Of a stretch of 64,000 nt of DNA, positions 1-11,610 are shown piece after piece (the stretch's first letter is position 1; each line of letters starts with the position of its first letter). The translations under genes and the position numbers were made by a program. The DNA comes from Lineus longissimus (lineage: Eukaryota; Nemertea; Pilidiophora; Heteronemertea; Lineidae). The notes under the pieces are model-generated. The model was not told where the DNA came from. It saw only the letters and a program-made list of their open reading frames with translations, and searched no databases. The DNA lies in NCBI RefSeq assembly GCF_910592395.1, contig NC_088309.1, forward strand, positions 23,624,599-23,688,598. Reading direction: 5' to 3'.

Positions 1-1538
1 AGTGCTGCCTCGGCAAATCTAGCACTGGTGTCGTGTAAGTCATTCGGACAACAGTATCTGTATTTGACGTATCCCCAACTCACAGATTTCTTCGAGTTCT
101 TATTAACCCGAGGCGTATCCTCCGAACAACCAGCAGCGGGAAGCAATGGTCTGGGTTCCATGTTCGAGCCGTCGCCCGCCGCGACATCAGGTCCCCTGAG
201 GTCATGGGAAGAGAGCGATTGCACCAAGTCAGGCATATCACCAAGTTCGACATCGAAGAGATGGTGTCCACGAGGCCGCCATGGAGATTCCATCATCTCA
301 TGGATATTATCGTTCGTATCCTTGCCGCTAGGGGATTTCGGATGGTCGCCATGTTCCAGTTCCAGTTCCTGTTGTCGTATTTTCCTGCACCTTCTCCAGA
401 TGATCATGACAGTACTGACCAAAAGTAAGGCGCTGGTTGCAAGACCGATGGAGATGTACAAGACATAAGGACTCAAGGCAAAATCGGTGACAGCTGAAAA
501 GTTAGGAAATAAAGCAAAATTAGGAACGCTTCAAATTACATTGTACAGTGTACATGTAATGACCCTCATTATTTGGGAACGCTGACAGATATACTGACCC
601 CTTTTTCTTTGTTTCCCCCTATTGAAAAGTCATAGTCTCTCAACTTGTCTCTAGTATTGAATAACTGAAATTTTGGAAACAACCACAAATGCAAAAATAA
701 AAATATTGAGTTGAGATCTGAGCGTAAGCTAAGATATTACGGTACAGTGATAGCACATGTACTATTATAGAAAACGCATTAACTTTCCGCCGGGATTTTT
801 GGACGTACCTTTACTGCATGTTTTCCCAGAAAATCTAGCTGTGCAGACACATATAGAACTTCCGCCGACAACAGACTTGCAAACTCCGCTATTATGGCAA
901 AAAAGTCGGGCACATGGATGGGTGGAATGAGAAGTGGCATTGACAGACTTTGCCTCGGTATCTGTAAAAAATATATTTCAAAGGGTCTTTAGTCTCTCTA
1001 GCCATATACCTTCCGTCATCTCCATAGGGTTGCCCGTAGAGTTAATGATTGAATTATGCTGAAATCAATGCCTTTTATGATACTAACGAAGTTACGATTT
1101 TTGGCCTAGAACGAGAACGAGGTGTCGTTTTGACGGCGGATATCGCGTTGCCTTCAGATATTAAATGAAATAATGAGTCTCAGCTAAATGTGTAGTATGT
1201 CTAGAAACAATACAAAACAATCCACTTCACTTGATAGCGTCAATCAGAGAACAAATTAATCTGGTTCTTTGATCAATGAAACCTTTATCCTGGATCTTCA
1301 TCCACAGCAATTGATGGATTAACCCAATGAAGTTGTATCCCGGGTGGTTTAATACATTTTTGGAATATATTAAAACGACATACATGACATTGTTCAAATT
1401 GAAATGTTACACGGAACTTGAAATGTAACACGTATACTTACGATTCACATCAATGAATACCAACAGCGTAAGAAAGGAGGTCACTAGTCTTAAGAGTAAC
1501 TTCTTATCCATCACAAAACGCTCTTGCGAGTGGTCCAT
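1..1538 (-). CDS. Single-EGF type I membrane protein, 3' end off window
   Basis: I do not recognise an orthologue. Three exons join in frame: 1442-1538 (start codon at 1538, with a second in-frame ATG at 1511 that gives a better signal peptide), 809-961 and 1-493. Both junctions are phase 1 with good GT-AG signals. Exon 1 is a Lys/Leu-rich hydrophobic signal peptide. Exon 2 is one EGF-like domain with six cysteines spaced C-x4-C-x5-C-x10-C-x-C-x8-C. Exon 3 opens with a transmembrane helix (about residues 88-114, ending in IIWRRCRK) followed by a tail of at least 130 residues that is still open at position 1. The layout predicts a cell-surface protein with an extracellular EGF module and a long cytoplasmic tail. 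I see no clear ITAM or ITIM; the only notable tail motif is the cluster GYVKYRYCC. It has the same exon plan as the plus-strand gene at 6568-8784, suggesting a common origin. The partner and function are unknown. Confidence 0.72.
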
Positions 1539-2435
1539 GACCAAATTGGGGAGAGGCACAGCGCAAAAATCCGCACGAACGAATCGGCTGTTTCAATCCA
1601 ATGTACACCGTATGATGTCTAATCACATACAGCAACTTGCGATAGATTCCGACGAATCCGTTTTAAGGAAATTTCGGCAATAATATCGTTTTTGTCCAAT
1701 ATGTCCCGCAGCCTTGAATCAATGTCTGATGCGCCGAATCAATCAGCTAACTGTAGAAATTGAATCGATGTATTCTACTCAATAAAGTAGATACTCGTAC
1801 ATGTAAAAAATACAGGTGTTGAAATACATCGCTAATTACCTCATTAATTACCTTGACTGGTGATTAACATTGCGACTTGTTTCAGCAATTAACTATCTCA
1901 TTGTGTCAAACTCTGTTTGGCAGTGCTTTGTATCAAGTAATTTTTGTCTTCTCCAAGCTTGGAGGAACATGGCATGGTTGGCCTACTGATGCTGTCAGAT
2001 TACTCAAATCTGTATACATGGATGTAATTGCATCATTACTTGCGTATAATACGTCAAATGTTGACGTTTCACGTCAAATTGCTTCAAACCGAATTGATAA
2101 AAATGGAACGCTAGATTCTGATGGTTCATCATTGCTCCATAGCAATATCTTCATTATAAAGTTCAGGGCGATCGATAGAGTTTGTCAAACAATTGACTTT
2201 TGTTGCACATTTGTAGACGACCATTTGAAGTGAATAATGTATCTCCGAGCAGAGAAGAAAATTAGCAGCAGTAAACAAAGTTCAAAACATTTAATATGCT
2301 GTAAACCAAAATAATTTGAAGCTTTACATTACGTTTGAACTTACTAAATCTACGTTACAGCGGTCCCATGGGAGGGGGGGGGGGGTTATAATCACTTACT
2401 TGTGATAAGAATAGGGCATTGGCTTGCTGTTATAT
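1539..2435. other. Intergenic gap between EGF and Ig-like genes
   Basis: No coding region is supported. The stretch holds the 5' side of the EGF gene and the 3' side of the Ig-like gene, both on the minus strand, plus a 12-nt G run at 2374-2385. A 118-codon open frame at 1877-2233 lacks splice context, a recognisable domain and a signal peptide, and I treat it as chance. Confidence 0.5.
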
Positions 2436-5031
2436 CTATTTAAATAGACTAAATCTTGTTGCATTGACAGGATGGTTAGAATCCCAATCACTGGGTTTGT
2501 AAAAATAGCCCAAATTCATGACCCTGTAACTATACTCGTTGGAGGCAAAGCAGACAACTTCGTATATGTAATTATCATCCCAAAAATTAGATGGCAAACT
2601 CGCGATTGTTTTATTCATATCCTTCACGATTATCCCCCCGTATGTTGTAGTCCCTTCCACACTCGTGGTCGTATCAAATACATCGGAGTTGTGTATTTCA
2701 TGATCTTTGTTGAACTTTTGGTATTGTTTCACGTCAAACGGATATCGTGTAGGCGTGGGTGACCAGTAGAATGTGATGTCTGGTTGTGGTATGCCCGTTG
2801 CCTCACAACTCAGGCTGTACTGCTTATTTTCAATCTAAAATAGAAAGATATAAATGATAAGGCATGTTGCTGCAATTGAACAATAGGAAAGGCATCAAAT
2901 ATGGATCCTTGACATTTGGTGACAGTATGGTAGACAACAGGAAAGGCATTAATTGAACAAGAGGGAAGGCATCAAATCATACATGCTGATCATGACGATG
3001 ACGATGATGACGACTACGACGATTACCGCTATAACAAAGACGATGACGATGACACGGCATGCCTATACATACCACTTCCAAAGGCATGGAATCCGTCCGG
3101 TTCGATGTCACCTGAACAGAATTAAACCGTAAGAGCCTAAACTTCTGGCTGGCAATTGCTTGGCCAGTGGAAGCGCTGCAGATGTAATCCTCTTCCTCTA
3201 AGAGCCGCGGGCTCTTTAGAGAGAAGGTGGCTGTATTCAAAGAAACGAAGTAGATTCCGTTCTGATTCCGAATTTTCTTCAATGGCTGATAGCCTCCCCC
3301 CTTTTTGAGTCTTCCTGCTGCTATCATTGGCTTGCTGGCCGCGTCGGCAAAACAAATTACAGATGTTGTGTTCGCATCGGTGGGTATAAGCAGGACATCT
3401 CCTTTGCGTTCAATTCCATAATTGAAGCGAGAAGACACCATGACGGCGGGTTTGCTAATCCCGCTTCTTCGAAATTCGGTGACAAGCTGAAGGTGGAGGC
3501 TGTCGAAATCGTAGCGCCTGGACTCGATAGGGGACTGAAGCTCAATGCTAGCACTCAATGATACGTAGTAACTCTCAAATCCTCCACCCACGTTTACTTC
3601 GCAAGTCGCTTCGGTGACGCCCAAATCGTCTAATTTTTTCGAATTTGTCTCAAATTTCTTCCCTCCAATTCGATAATATACGGCCTGCAAATCACCGTTC
3701 CGCCTCTCAAGATATTTAAGACAATGTAGCTGTACTTTCGGTGGTCTCTCGTCCGGCCCTCTGGAAAACCTCAACTTAATCTCTGGCGTTTTCAAGCCAT
3801 ATCCATCAATGACGTAGCGTCCACGAGGCAACAGCGTGATCTTCGGCAAAGTCAAACCAGCATGTGCAACTTCTATCCATTTTCTCAAATTCATTCCTAA
3901 ACCAACGGAGTTACAGTCATATATAACTTGCAGGGAAAGGTAAAAGTCGCCAAGTATCTCTGAAACGTTTAGGACAGTCTTCTCTAGTTTAGTGTGGAGT
4001 TTAAAGATGTAGCGATCACCAGAAGCAGAGACTGATACCCTGGAATTTTCATCGTCTGAAGAAAATAGGAAATGTGTCAATTAAGGATATGCCCACATAT
4101 ACTTAAATCCACGTAAGAAATAGTTCTCATTTGGAACTTCAGAAAGGCAAACAACAAGGGAAGGGGTTGTAAAAAGGCCACCCCAATTTTTCGGAGACCT
4201 CTGATGCAGAATAAACCCTGGCTATCAATTCATTTGAATCGCGCCATGGTTTTTGTCCAGTATAATTATCGATTTAAAAGTAAGATTGGGACACCGATAT
4301 CATGTCAATAGTTCCTCTTGGTATTATATGATCCAGGATCTTTCCATTTTTATTGAAAGACTCTGCGTCAAACGGCGACCTTTTGACCTCACTACCACGC
4401 TAACCTTGACCTCATTGATGACATTTCTGTACTCGCTACCGCAATACGTAATTGAAGCAAAGATAGTTGGATGCTCTGTAGCCACTTACCTTCCGTTATT
4501 TGCCTTGGAGACTTCGTTCCAATTAAAAACCAACTCATGTAGACTGGCGACCTTGACCTTACTGCCATGCTAACATCGACCTCATTGATGACATTTCTGT
4601 ACTGGTAAACAGGGGTTGTGGTCACATCTACAATTTCTGGTAGTTCATACGAGCCCGCACACATTTCTATTCCGTTGACCTGTAGCAAGGAGGAAACATG
4701 GGCTTTAGTTCAAAACCTATAGTGACCACGAAAGCACCAAGCCTAACCCTCATTTTATCAATATCCCCCTTTTTCACAACCCAATCTAGCGCGATACAAC
4801 AGCAAGTAGTTTAGAAAGACCGAACTCTGACAATCCGATAAAGATGGAAGGCATGATAATCCAGGATAGTAATGAACCATCGTGATTTAGTCATTCTCTC
4901 AAGTCAAAATGGCGAATAGGCTCCCTGAAGATACATATCTAACATGTTCTGTACGCGCATGTTTCAATTGTACTGTTACCACTTACTGCATTGAGCGTCA
5001 ACGAAATAAGAAAGAACGCAGTCAACATCAT
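2436..5031 (-). CDS. Secreted protein with about four Ig-like domains
   Basis: No orthologue recognised. Four exons: 4987-5031, 4490-4679, 3073-4055 and 2436-2834, predicting 538 residues. Phases agree at every junction (0, 1, 0). Exon 1 is a 15-codon signal peptide beginning MMLTAFFLISLTLNA, cut by a strong GTAAGT donor. The rest reads as successive Ig-like folds: a first with YMSWFLIG and a late Cys near residue 127; a second with cysteines near 191 and 237; a third near 310 and 370 (VICFAD, DYICSAS); and a clear fourth with Cys 416 and about 491 (LSCEATGIPQPDITFYW and YEVVCFAS). No transmembrane helix precedes the TAG stop at 2436-2438, so it is predicted secreted, unless an unseen alternative exon follows. 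Several N-glycosylation sites are present. It is transcribed away from the two-EGF gene starting at 6568. Function is unknown; recognition or adhesion is only an inference from the fold. Confidence 0.7.
2993..3054. repeat. GAC/GAT trinucleotide microsatellite
   Basis: An imperfect GAY-type trinucleotide tract lies just beyond the 3' (donor) side of the third exon of the Ig-like gene, in its last intron. Reading through the donor gives an artificial His/Arg-rich tail. Confidence 0.8.
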
Positions 5032-6567
5032 CCTATTCACGGGTTCGGAGGTGGTTGGTTTTCGAACCGGTCGGGTCAAGCTCACCAGTGATAGAGACAT
5101 GCTACAACATACATTGTACATTTAATCTGCATTCTTTTAAATTGCTTCCCTCTTAGAAAATAATTTTGACCTAATTGGTCATTTCGATAATTTCTGTGGT
5201 TATTATTATGATTGACGTCGATTACGGTGGAAGTACTGCTGTATTCAGCTGCCCTGCATGGGTGCCGATTTATCGATGATTTGTTTTTGTATAGATCTCT
5301 ATTGCAATGAACGTATTGAACGTTTCGTAAGGTTTTCTTTTTTAAGTTGGTGCCAAAAAGAGACGTACAGATTAGGTTGTTTTCGTTGACTCCTGCCCGC
5401 AGACGAACACTACAGTGTTCGTTATGTTTAGATAAAAATATTCTCCTCCAACTGGTAAGAACTTTTAGATTTACCAAACACTTGATGGATGGCCTTGAAA
5501 AGGATGCGCCCCGTGAGTCCACTTGGAATCGCCCCACTGTCTTTGGTTCTTAGATTTAACTTTAGGAAAGGTCGAAGGAATAATGCTCCGGAAAGTCTAT
5601 GCCTTGACAATAACTGACCCTTGGGGCTTGAACACATGAATAGTAAAGCGTGTCTTCTGCGATAGGCCATGCATGTACATGTACATACATGTGGTGTCGA
5701 ATGATCTCTATGCATATTCTTATATGAAGTTTCCTTCGGTACATGTATTTATTGGTTGCATTCGGAATCATTTTAAACATCCATCTCAATGCCGTGACGG
5801 GCCACTATATATATGTATACCTTCGAATTTCTTCTTTTTCGGATTTTATGCGGGATATGGTTGACGTACTTGTTTGTGAACCGGAACTGTATCCTTGGAT
5901 TTTGTTGATCGACATTGATGGCCACCGATGTTACTCATGTTGGCGATAAGAAAAACAACCGTAGACTCATAGCCGCCCCGCCTTCCGCGGCAGCATGCTG
6001 TTTGACCACAGCCATCACATTCACAGACGAGTAGGCCTGGCCACCCGTAGACTTATTGCAGGGGTGTGGCTGCTACAAGCACGATTATTCGGTCGCAAGC
6101 TGAGTAACTTGGCGCTTCTGTCAAATGATGCGTGATGGTCAACTTTACCTGTAAATTGTTCCCGAAGGGAAAAAACACTCATTATTACTGGATGATAGCC
6201 AAAAACAAAGTAGGGCCTAGTCTGTGTGAACGTATACCACTTAGGTGGATCATCCCTTTTTTGTATACAAATTATAGTGGAAGTCATTATACGAATACGA
6301 AGGATGTGATTGAGGGAGAATCTTCCGTAGATGTAGTGCCCGAAAAATGTTTGGATATTTTCGTTGAAAGAGGCTCCCAGGAATAATGCGGATGATGAAA
6401 AAGCGCTACTGATCGATTCGTTCAGTCGGCTTGCTGAAAGGATGTATCGTTGTTGGCTTAGTCTTCAGCTTAGGTTATGATGTTTAAGGTGTAATTAAGA
6501 CGTTTTTCCTTTCCCATGGTAGTGCTTGTGGGATTGCCTAGAATCAACCCACGTGATCGCTTTAGCC
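5032..6567. promoter_or_regulatory. Divergent intergenic region between Ig-like and EGF genes
   Basis: About 1.5 kb separates the start codons of the minus-strand Ig-like gene (5031) and the plus-strand EGF gene (6568), so it should carry both promoters and 5' leaders. It is rich in ACATGTAC-type palindromes (for example around 5668-5692). An open frame beginning at 5743 looks like a signal peptide but has no usable donor in the needed phase, so I do not call it. No core promoter element can be assigned with confidence. Confidence 0.35.
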
Positions 6568-8784
6568 ATGACTCTTTGGATACCGATGACACCAGTTGTG
6601 GTCGTTTTTACTATTTTACAGTTAGTTGGTAAGTTTAAGGTACATGTACCAGGAGAGATAGCAGTAAGGTATTCAGGCCGGTGGTGGAGATCGTGGACTC
6701 GGCGTGGGGCATATATATTGTATATTTGTTTTCTTCCGTCTGGCATTCCTCCAACATTAGAAAGTCTAAGAGATAACAAATGCTACCGCTGGACATAACA
6801 CTTCTTAATTCCGACCTGGAGTTGCCAGAAACGATCCCACTGTTACGTCAACAACGCATATCGTGTTAATTTTTAGTATTGCCTCTTCTTCTGCGTTCAG
6901 ACGTTACGTACATGTAACCTTTGCATCATATCCTCAGGTCATGTGCCGCGACAAAATTAGCTGTTCGTTTGAGGTCTTCGGCCGGTCCCAACAGCTTCGT
7001 CTTCAGTGACTTTGACTCCGGCCAAAAACTCGTTTCTTGTTTTCAACAGATGACAATCCTGTAGAATGTCTCCAAGTGTTTGGTCGCCTAGCCCACAACT
7101 GAGGAAGCAGTTGGATGGTGCCTTAGTCTCTTCAGGTGCTGGCGGAGTCTGCGGTGCATTGTACGCAGTCGATATGTGGAGACTTGGCCTTTTTCTATCA
7201 AGTTGATGAAAGCTGTCTTTCTGCGGTAGTCTTGACTCTGTTCCTTGTTTTTTCAGCCAGCGAAACGTCGACAGTTTATCCAGGTGATACTTGCAAAGTT
7301 CTGACATGCAAAAATGGAGGCAGCTGTTTGATTGATGGAAGCGGAAACGTAGAGTGCGCATGTGCAATTGGGTATACCGGGACCAGCTGTGATGAAGGTA
7401 AGCTTAAACAATAAAACTTAAAAACTCCCCCAACAGGCTCAGCACAATTCTTAATGGAGCAAGAAAAAATATTTTTCAAAGTGACCCGTCTACATACTTG
7501 ACATTGACATCATCTTCACTTTAGTTATTATAGGCCTGAGCGACCATTTGAGACAGGTATACGTGAATACCGGCAGATATTTCCGTGATATCACTTGCCA
7601 GAACACAACGTAGGTCCTTACTTCAATGATCAAGAGAGACGTTTCTAATCGTCATATAGCCACTTCAATTCGGAGTGTAAAAACCTCAAGTATTTGACTC
7701 CAATCCTGCTCTAAATTCTTTTATAGATATCAATGAATGTCCTACGAAATGTTACCAACTGAACACTGTATGCCGAAACTTTCCCGGAGGCTTTCGATGC
7801 GACTGTATAAACGACTATGAAGGAGATTCACCCGAGTCGAAGCCTTGCAGTGGTAAGACTGAGTCTTGAGAAGCTTGGTTCCTGATCATCCAACTTATGG
7901 CAACTAGGACAATGTTTTTCATCGGAAAAATCTTATGATTTCCTTTAAATTTGACATCAACTTAAAATGAAGATAAGGGTCTAAATCAAGTGAGTTTTCA
8001 GGATAGTGAACGTCGCAGGGTTCTGAAATGTGTGTAGACAATAAAATGCAAAATATATATTTGTATCTTATACCTGTAATTGTGTATTTCAGCCATCAAC
8101 AAGGACGAGACTGGTTCAATTTCAATACTGATATTCTGCGGTATCGCCGGCGTTCTGCTCATTACTCTAATTGGCGGGATGACCTGCTTCTTCTGTTGGA
8201 AGAAAGACAAGCCGGCTGGCTCCGCCAAGAGAGTCAAGGTGTTCGCAAGGCCATCTTTGGAACAACGGGAGCTCAGGAAGGTTTCATACGTAGAGGAGCG
8301 AAGGTCCAGTCTGTATGATGAAGCACCAGAGGAAGTTCCAGAGAAAAATCTCACCGCAGTGCGTCCGTCAACAAAGAGGAGATCGATTGGTATGGAGAAG
8401 CCGATTGCTCACCAGGCCCACACGGCCCAAGAAGCGGAGCTTGATTTTACTGACCACGGCGATGGGAAACAGTGTGGAAGTGCTGCCTCAACGATGTCTG
8501 CTTCATCTAAATCGGGTGAAACTCAGACATCACACGGTTTCAAACCTGCAGGCACTGATTCGCCTGATGTTCTTGGGGATATAATTCTTTCTGTAGATAC
8601 GCTGACTGCAACTTCGGACAGTCTTTTTCCTGCTGAACTTGGAGATTCACTGACAGATCTTTCTGTGGCTGTGTCGCGATCGGTTAATCTCAAAGGGAAG
8701 AGACTCGGAAGTGAAGGGGGAGGTGACATTGGGCATGCCAACAAAACTCGCAATGGAAAAGAGGGGATGATGTTTTACATCTGA
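6568..8784 (+). CDS. Two-EGF type I membrane protein with long cytoplasmic tail
   Basis: No orthologue recognised. Four exons, 6568-6628, 7257-7397, 7727-7852 and 8093-8784, all joined in phase 1, give 339 residues. Exon 1 is a hydrophobic signal peptide (MTLWIPMTPVVVVF...) followed by an excellent GTAAGT donor. Exon 2 is an EGF domain (CKNGGSC, then GYTGTSC). Exon 3 is a calcium-binding-type EGF opening with DINEC. Exon 4 carries the transmembrane helix (about residues 118-142) and a tail of about 200 residues that is basic next to the membrane, then Ser/Thr/Asp rich, ending GMMFYI at the TGA stop. The two one-exon EGF modules bounded by phase-1 introns are typical of shuffled extracellular domains. 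The gene is head-to-head with the Ig-like gene and has the same plan as the one-EGF gene at the left edge. Ligand and function are unknown. Confidence 0.78.
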
Positions 8785-9414
8785 AGTTGGTGCACCTCGA
8801 TATTCAGCGTGGTGCACAATCCGACCTCATTGTCTTACTTCTGGCGTTATCATAAGCCCATCTATTTCGCGTGTGGCCACGATGGGGGGGGGGGGGGGGT
8901 TCACAATGCCCCACGAAACGTCAACACCCAACACGAATGCCTCTCCCATAGGTGGCCCAGTCTGGTTCGACATGGTATTGGAGTCTGCATGGCTCGACGT
9001 AGTGGAATTCAAAACTTAAGGATCAATATGTTTTTTTCAGGACATTGCTAGATTTGACCAGACACTATTTGCAGATCTGCCAAATTACATGTGGGAGACA
9101 TTTGATATTTTATGACGACATGATTCATGGCACCAAATGATATATTCAAACAATTACATACGTACTTGAATGATCTGGTGACACATTTTCTTGCTCTAAC
9201 GGATTGATGACAGAATATTAAACATAATTGGACAAGATTTGTCCCAGAATTATGATTAGAGTTAATGTATCTATTTCGAAATTGCTCTATAATCTTGTTG
9301 ATAATAACATAATAAATAATTCTGAAACCTATTTTTTATCATTATTATTCATTGTCTATGTTATATACTATAAAAAAACCAGACTGACTGTTTTCATTGA
9401 CTGTTCCTCTCCCC

Positions 9415-9420
9415 AATAAA
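9415..9420 (+). terminator. Polyadenylation signal AATAAA
   Basis: Canonical hexamer about 630 bases downstream of the two-EGF gene's stop; it fits as that gene's 3' end. Between the stop and this site lies a 16-nt G run at 8884-8899. Confidence 0.5.
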
Positions 9421-9700
9421 CGGAGAAAGGTTGATTTCGACGCGATTGAGGTAAGAATTAATTTGGTATACCTTTTCACGTCAAACGCAACTACATTCAT
9501 CTATGCATAGTTTCAAACTCGTGAAGCTAACTCGTCACTGAGGTTTTGCATTATCTCAACCGACAAATTGCCTTTCGGTGCATGACTTAGATTAAAAAGA
9601 TTGTTGATGAGAGCGACGTAGCGCAACTACATATCGTTGGCTATGCATTACGTGTGTAGATATACTTGTATATGCCTAATATTTCAGGTGAATATATGAG
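9421..9700. promoter_or_regulatory. Upstream region of the small secreted-protein gene
   Basis: An acceptor-like pyrimidine tract ending in AG at 9686-9687 lies 13 bases before the start codon. The tandem copy has the same arrangement (AG at 12621-12622), which suggests that both genes have a spliced 5' leader. No TATA box is assigned. Confidence 0.4.
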
Positions 9701-10518
9701 ATGAGGTTTACCATCATTGTCGCCATCGCAGCCGGCATTGCGGGATGCTGCCAGGCAGGACCACCGATCCTCCCACCAGGAACACGGGAACCGCCGAAAA
9801 CCACCTGTAAGGGAACTCCAACTGGAGAATCAGAACAAGAGTTCCAGCTTGACGAGAAATGGTCCGAGATCAGAGATGCGGTCTTCCCGCATACGTGTCA
9901 ATGCCGCATTGCAAGTGATCTTTATTGGAGGGCGAGCGACAACGCAATCTCCTTCTGTCAACTGCAAGGTAGGACATCGCCTCTCAGCCCGGATGTGGGA
10001 AAGATCCGTTCTAGAATACTGCGCCCGTGGCATGTCATGAGGCAGAGGTTCCAAGGGGCAACGTATATGTCAATGATGAACGAAAATTCAGATATACATT
10101 TATGGGTCTGCGTGGACTTAGCTATAGAAATTAATGGTATTCCTCTAACCAACGTGATATTGTCAAAGTAACGTGAAATAGTAGAGACAGTTTAGCTATC
10201 GGCAGTTTGCGTAACCTAAGCAGGCATCGTGGCTCGTTAAAGAGTTTGGATGTCACACCGCAATCGCCTCAATTTTGTGATTTGTATATAATCCCGTAAA
10301 CCTGAGTTTCTGCCTTTTTTCTAGGGTGTCGCGCGTACACAGACAGTGGAGAAGAGTTTGTACCACCGAACGAGAACCAACATGGATGTAACTGCACTCC
10401 CGGAGGAGGCCCACGTATTGCAGATGCCCCGTCATATTTGTACGGTTGTGGTGCAGGTTTTTTTGAGGAGGTGATCACTTCCGAAGAGCAAGAGGAAGAA
10501 GAAACTGTGAAGGACTAG
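9701..10518 (+). CDS. Small secreted cysteine-rich protein, unknown family
   Basis: Two exons, 9701-9968 and 10325-10518, join in phase 1 to give 153 residues. The N-terminus is a clear signal peptide with a cleavage region around CCQAG. The mature protein starts with a Pro-rich stretch and then has about eight cysteines in the order Cys (PKTTC), C-x-C (HTCQCR), Cys (SFCQLQG), Cys at the splice junction (GCR), C-x-C (GCNC) and Cys (YGCG). It ends in a very acidic tail (SEEQEEEETVKD). The whole pattern recurs in the tandem copy at 12633-13473, with the same splice site and phase, which is good evidence that this is a real gene. I do not recognise the fold. A half-VWC-like or other small disulfide-rich domain is possible, but I have no proof. 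Confidence 0.75.
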
Positions 10519-11032
10519 CCCAACGCATTCATCAAATTTGTAATACATGTACGCCGGCTACAAGGACTGATCACTGGCACGTCAAGTATACTTAAGTGAC
10601 GCTGTACTTCTCTCCATACTATCAGAGTCTTTCAGTAAACTCTGATAAGGCCTACTATGCTCCATTTAACGAAAGAAATGGCACCGCACGCAAAACAAGC
10701 CAAACAAAGTCTGGAAGATTTGTCTGGGTTTTTTGCTTCAAATGACCCGTTCATGCTATGTCCGATTTTGGCTCAATAAGTATTTGAGGTACATTTTGTA
10801 CTTCGTACTCTGCAGTTTCAGATGAAATATGACATTGTGATCAACTACTTTATTTTCTGTGCGAAATCACCGAAATCAAAGTGCCATTTTATTTCGTGAA
10901 ATGAATTATCTTTAGTATCTTAGTAGCTTAATCGGATCATGTCTGTCGCTTACATGTAAACGCACATTCCTTAGTCTTCCTCGCTCTAGCAGGCATGGCT
11001 AAGTGATTGTTGAGAAAAAGATTTTGTGCTGA

Positions 11033-11038
11033 AATAAA
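11033..11038 (+). terminator. Polyadenylation signal AATAAA
   Basis: Canonical hexamer about 515 bases after the stop of the small secreted-protein gene. The sequence between (10519-11032) reads as 3' untranslated DNA with no other feature that I can support. Confidence 0.5.
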
Positions 11039-11159
11039 CGTATCTTCTCAATAAGTTTTGAACTGTTCATTTTCAACGGCAGAACTAGATCTAAAAATGC
11101 CGTAACCTTTTAAAGGGGTTGTGTCATACAAGGGAGTTTTTCCAAAGCCCCCGAAACCC

Positions 11160-11610
11160 TAAAGCCCGCAGCACACTAGCCGCCAACTTTGGCGACAAGA
11201 AGCGTTCAGCTGACGCCTCTCGACGCCAAAGTTGGCGGCCAGTGGCTCTCGGTCAGAGCACACCTGCCCAGAATCGGCGTCCAGTAGCGTCTTTTCCGCC
11301 ACTTTAGGCTGCCATTTTGAAATCATGTGACATCAAGACGCAAGCTGATTGGCCATAGCCTCGCCGCCAACGCCAATTCAGGCGGCCATCCGTAGCACAC
11401 CTGGCTTCTTCTTGCGTTCAAACGCAGCGACACGCGTCAGTCAAAAATCAAACATGTTAGATATTTGGCGTTTAGTTGCGGCAAGTGGCGGCAAGTCGCG
11501 TTCGCCGACGCCGTTCGTAGCAGACTAAGGATTTTTCAGGCGTTCAGGACTCCTGCGGCAAAAAACGCCAGTGAACGCCAAAGTTGGTGGCTAGTGTGCT
11601 TCGGGCTTAA
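11160..11610. mobile_element. Harbinger-like MITE with 3-bp TAA target duplication
   Basis: The element at 11163-11607 starts AGCCCG and ends CGGGCT. Its ends form a terminal inverted repeat of about 33 bp matching at 31 positions (AGCACACTAGCC then CCAACTTTGGCG). It is flanked on both sides by TAA, a 3-bp duplication typical of PIF/Harbinger insertions. The interior is GC rich, holds further inverted copies of the CCAACTTTGGCG motif and encodes no protein, so it is non-autonomous. The open frames inside are by-products. Confidence 0.75.

Noticed and set aside
809-2834. One single Ig-EGF-TM gene joining the Ig exons to the EGF and membrane exons on the left
   Set aside because: The Ig exon ends in a stop without a convincing phase-1 donor, and a signal-peptide exon at 1442-1538 fits the EGF exon in phase, so two genes are more likely.
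5743-5949. Plus-strand frame starting with a signal-peptide-like sequence
   Set aside because: No good donor in phase 1 to reach the EGF exon at 7257. The exon at 6568-6628 has a signal peptide, the right phase and a strong donor, so it is preferred.
7136-7256. Extension of the first EGF exon upstream as a signal peptide in one exon
   Set aside because: The hydrophobic stretch is produced by the pyrimidine tract of the splice acceptor ending at 7256.
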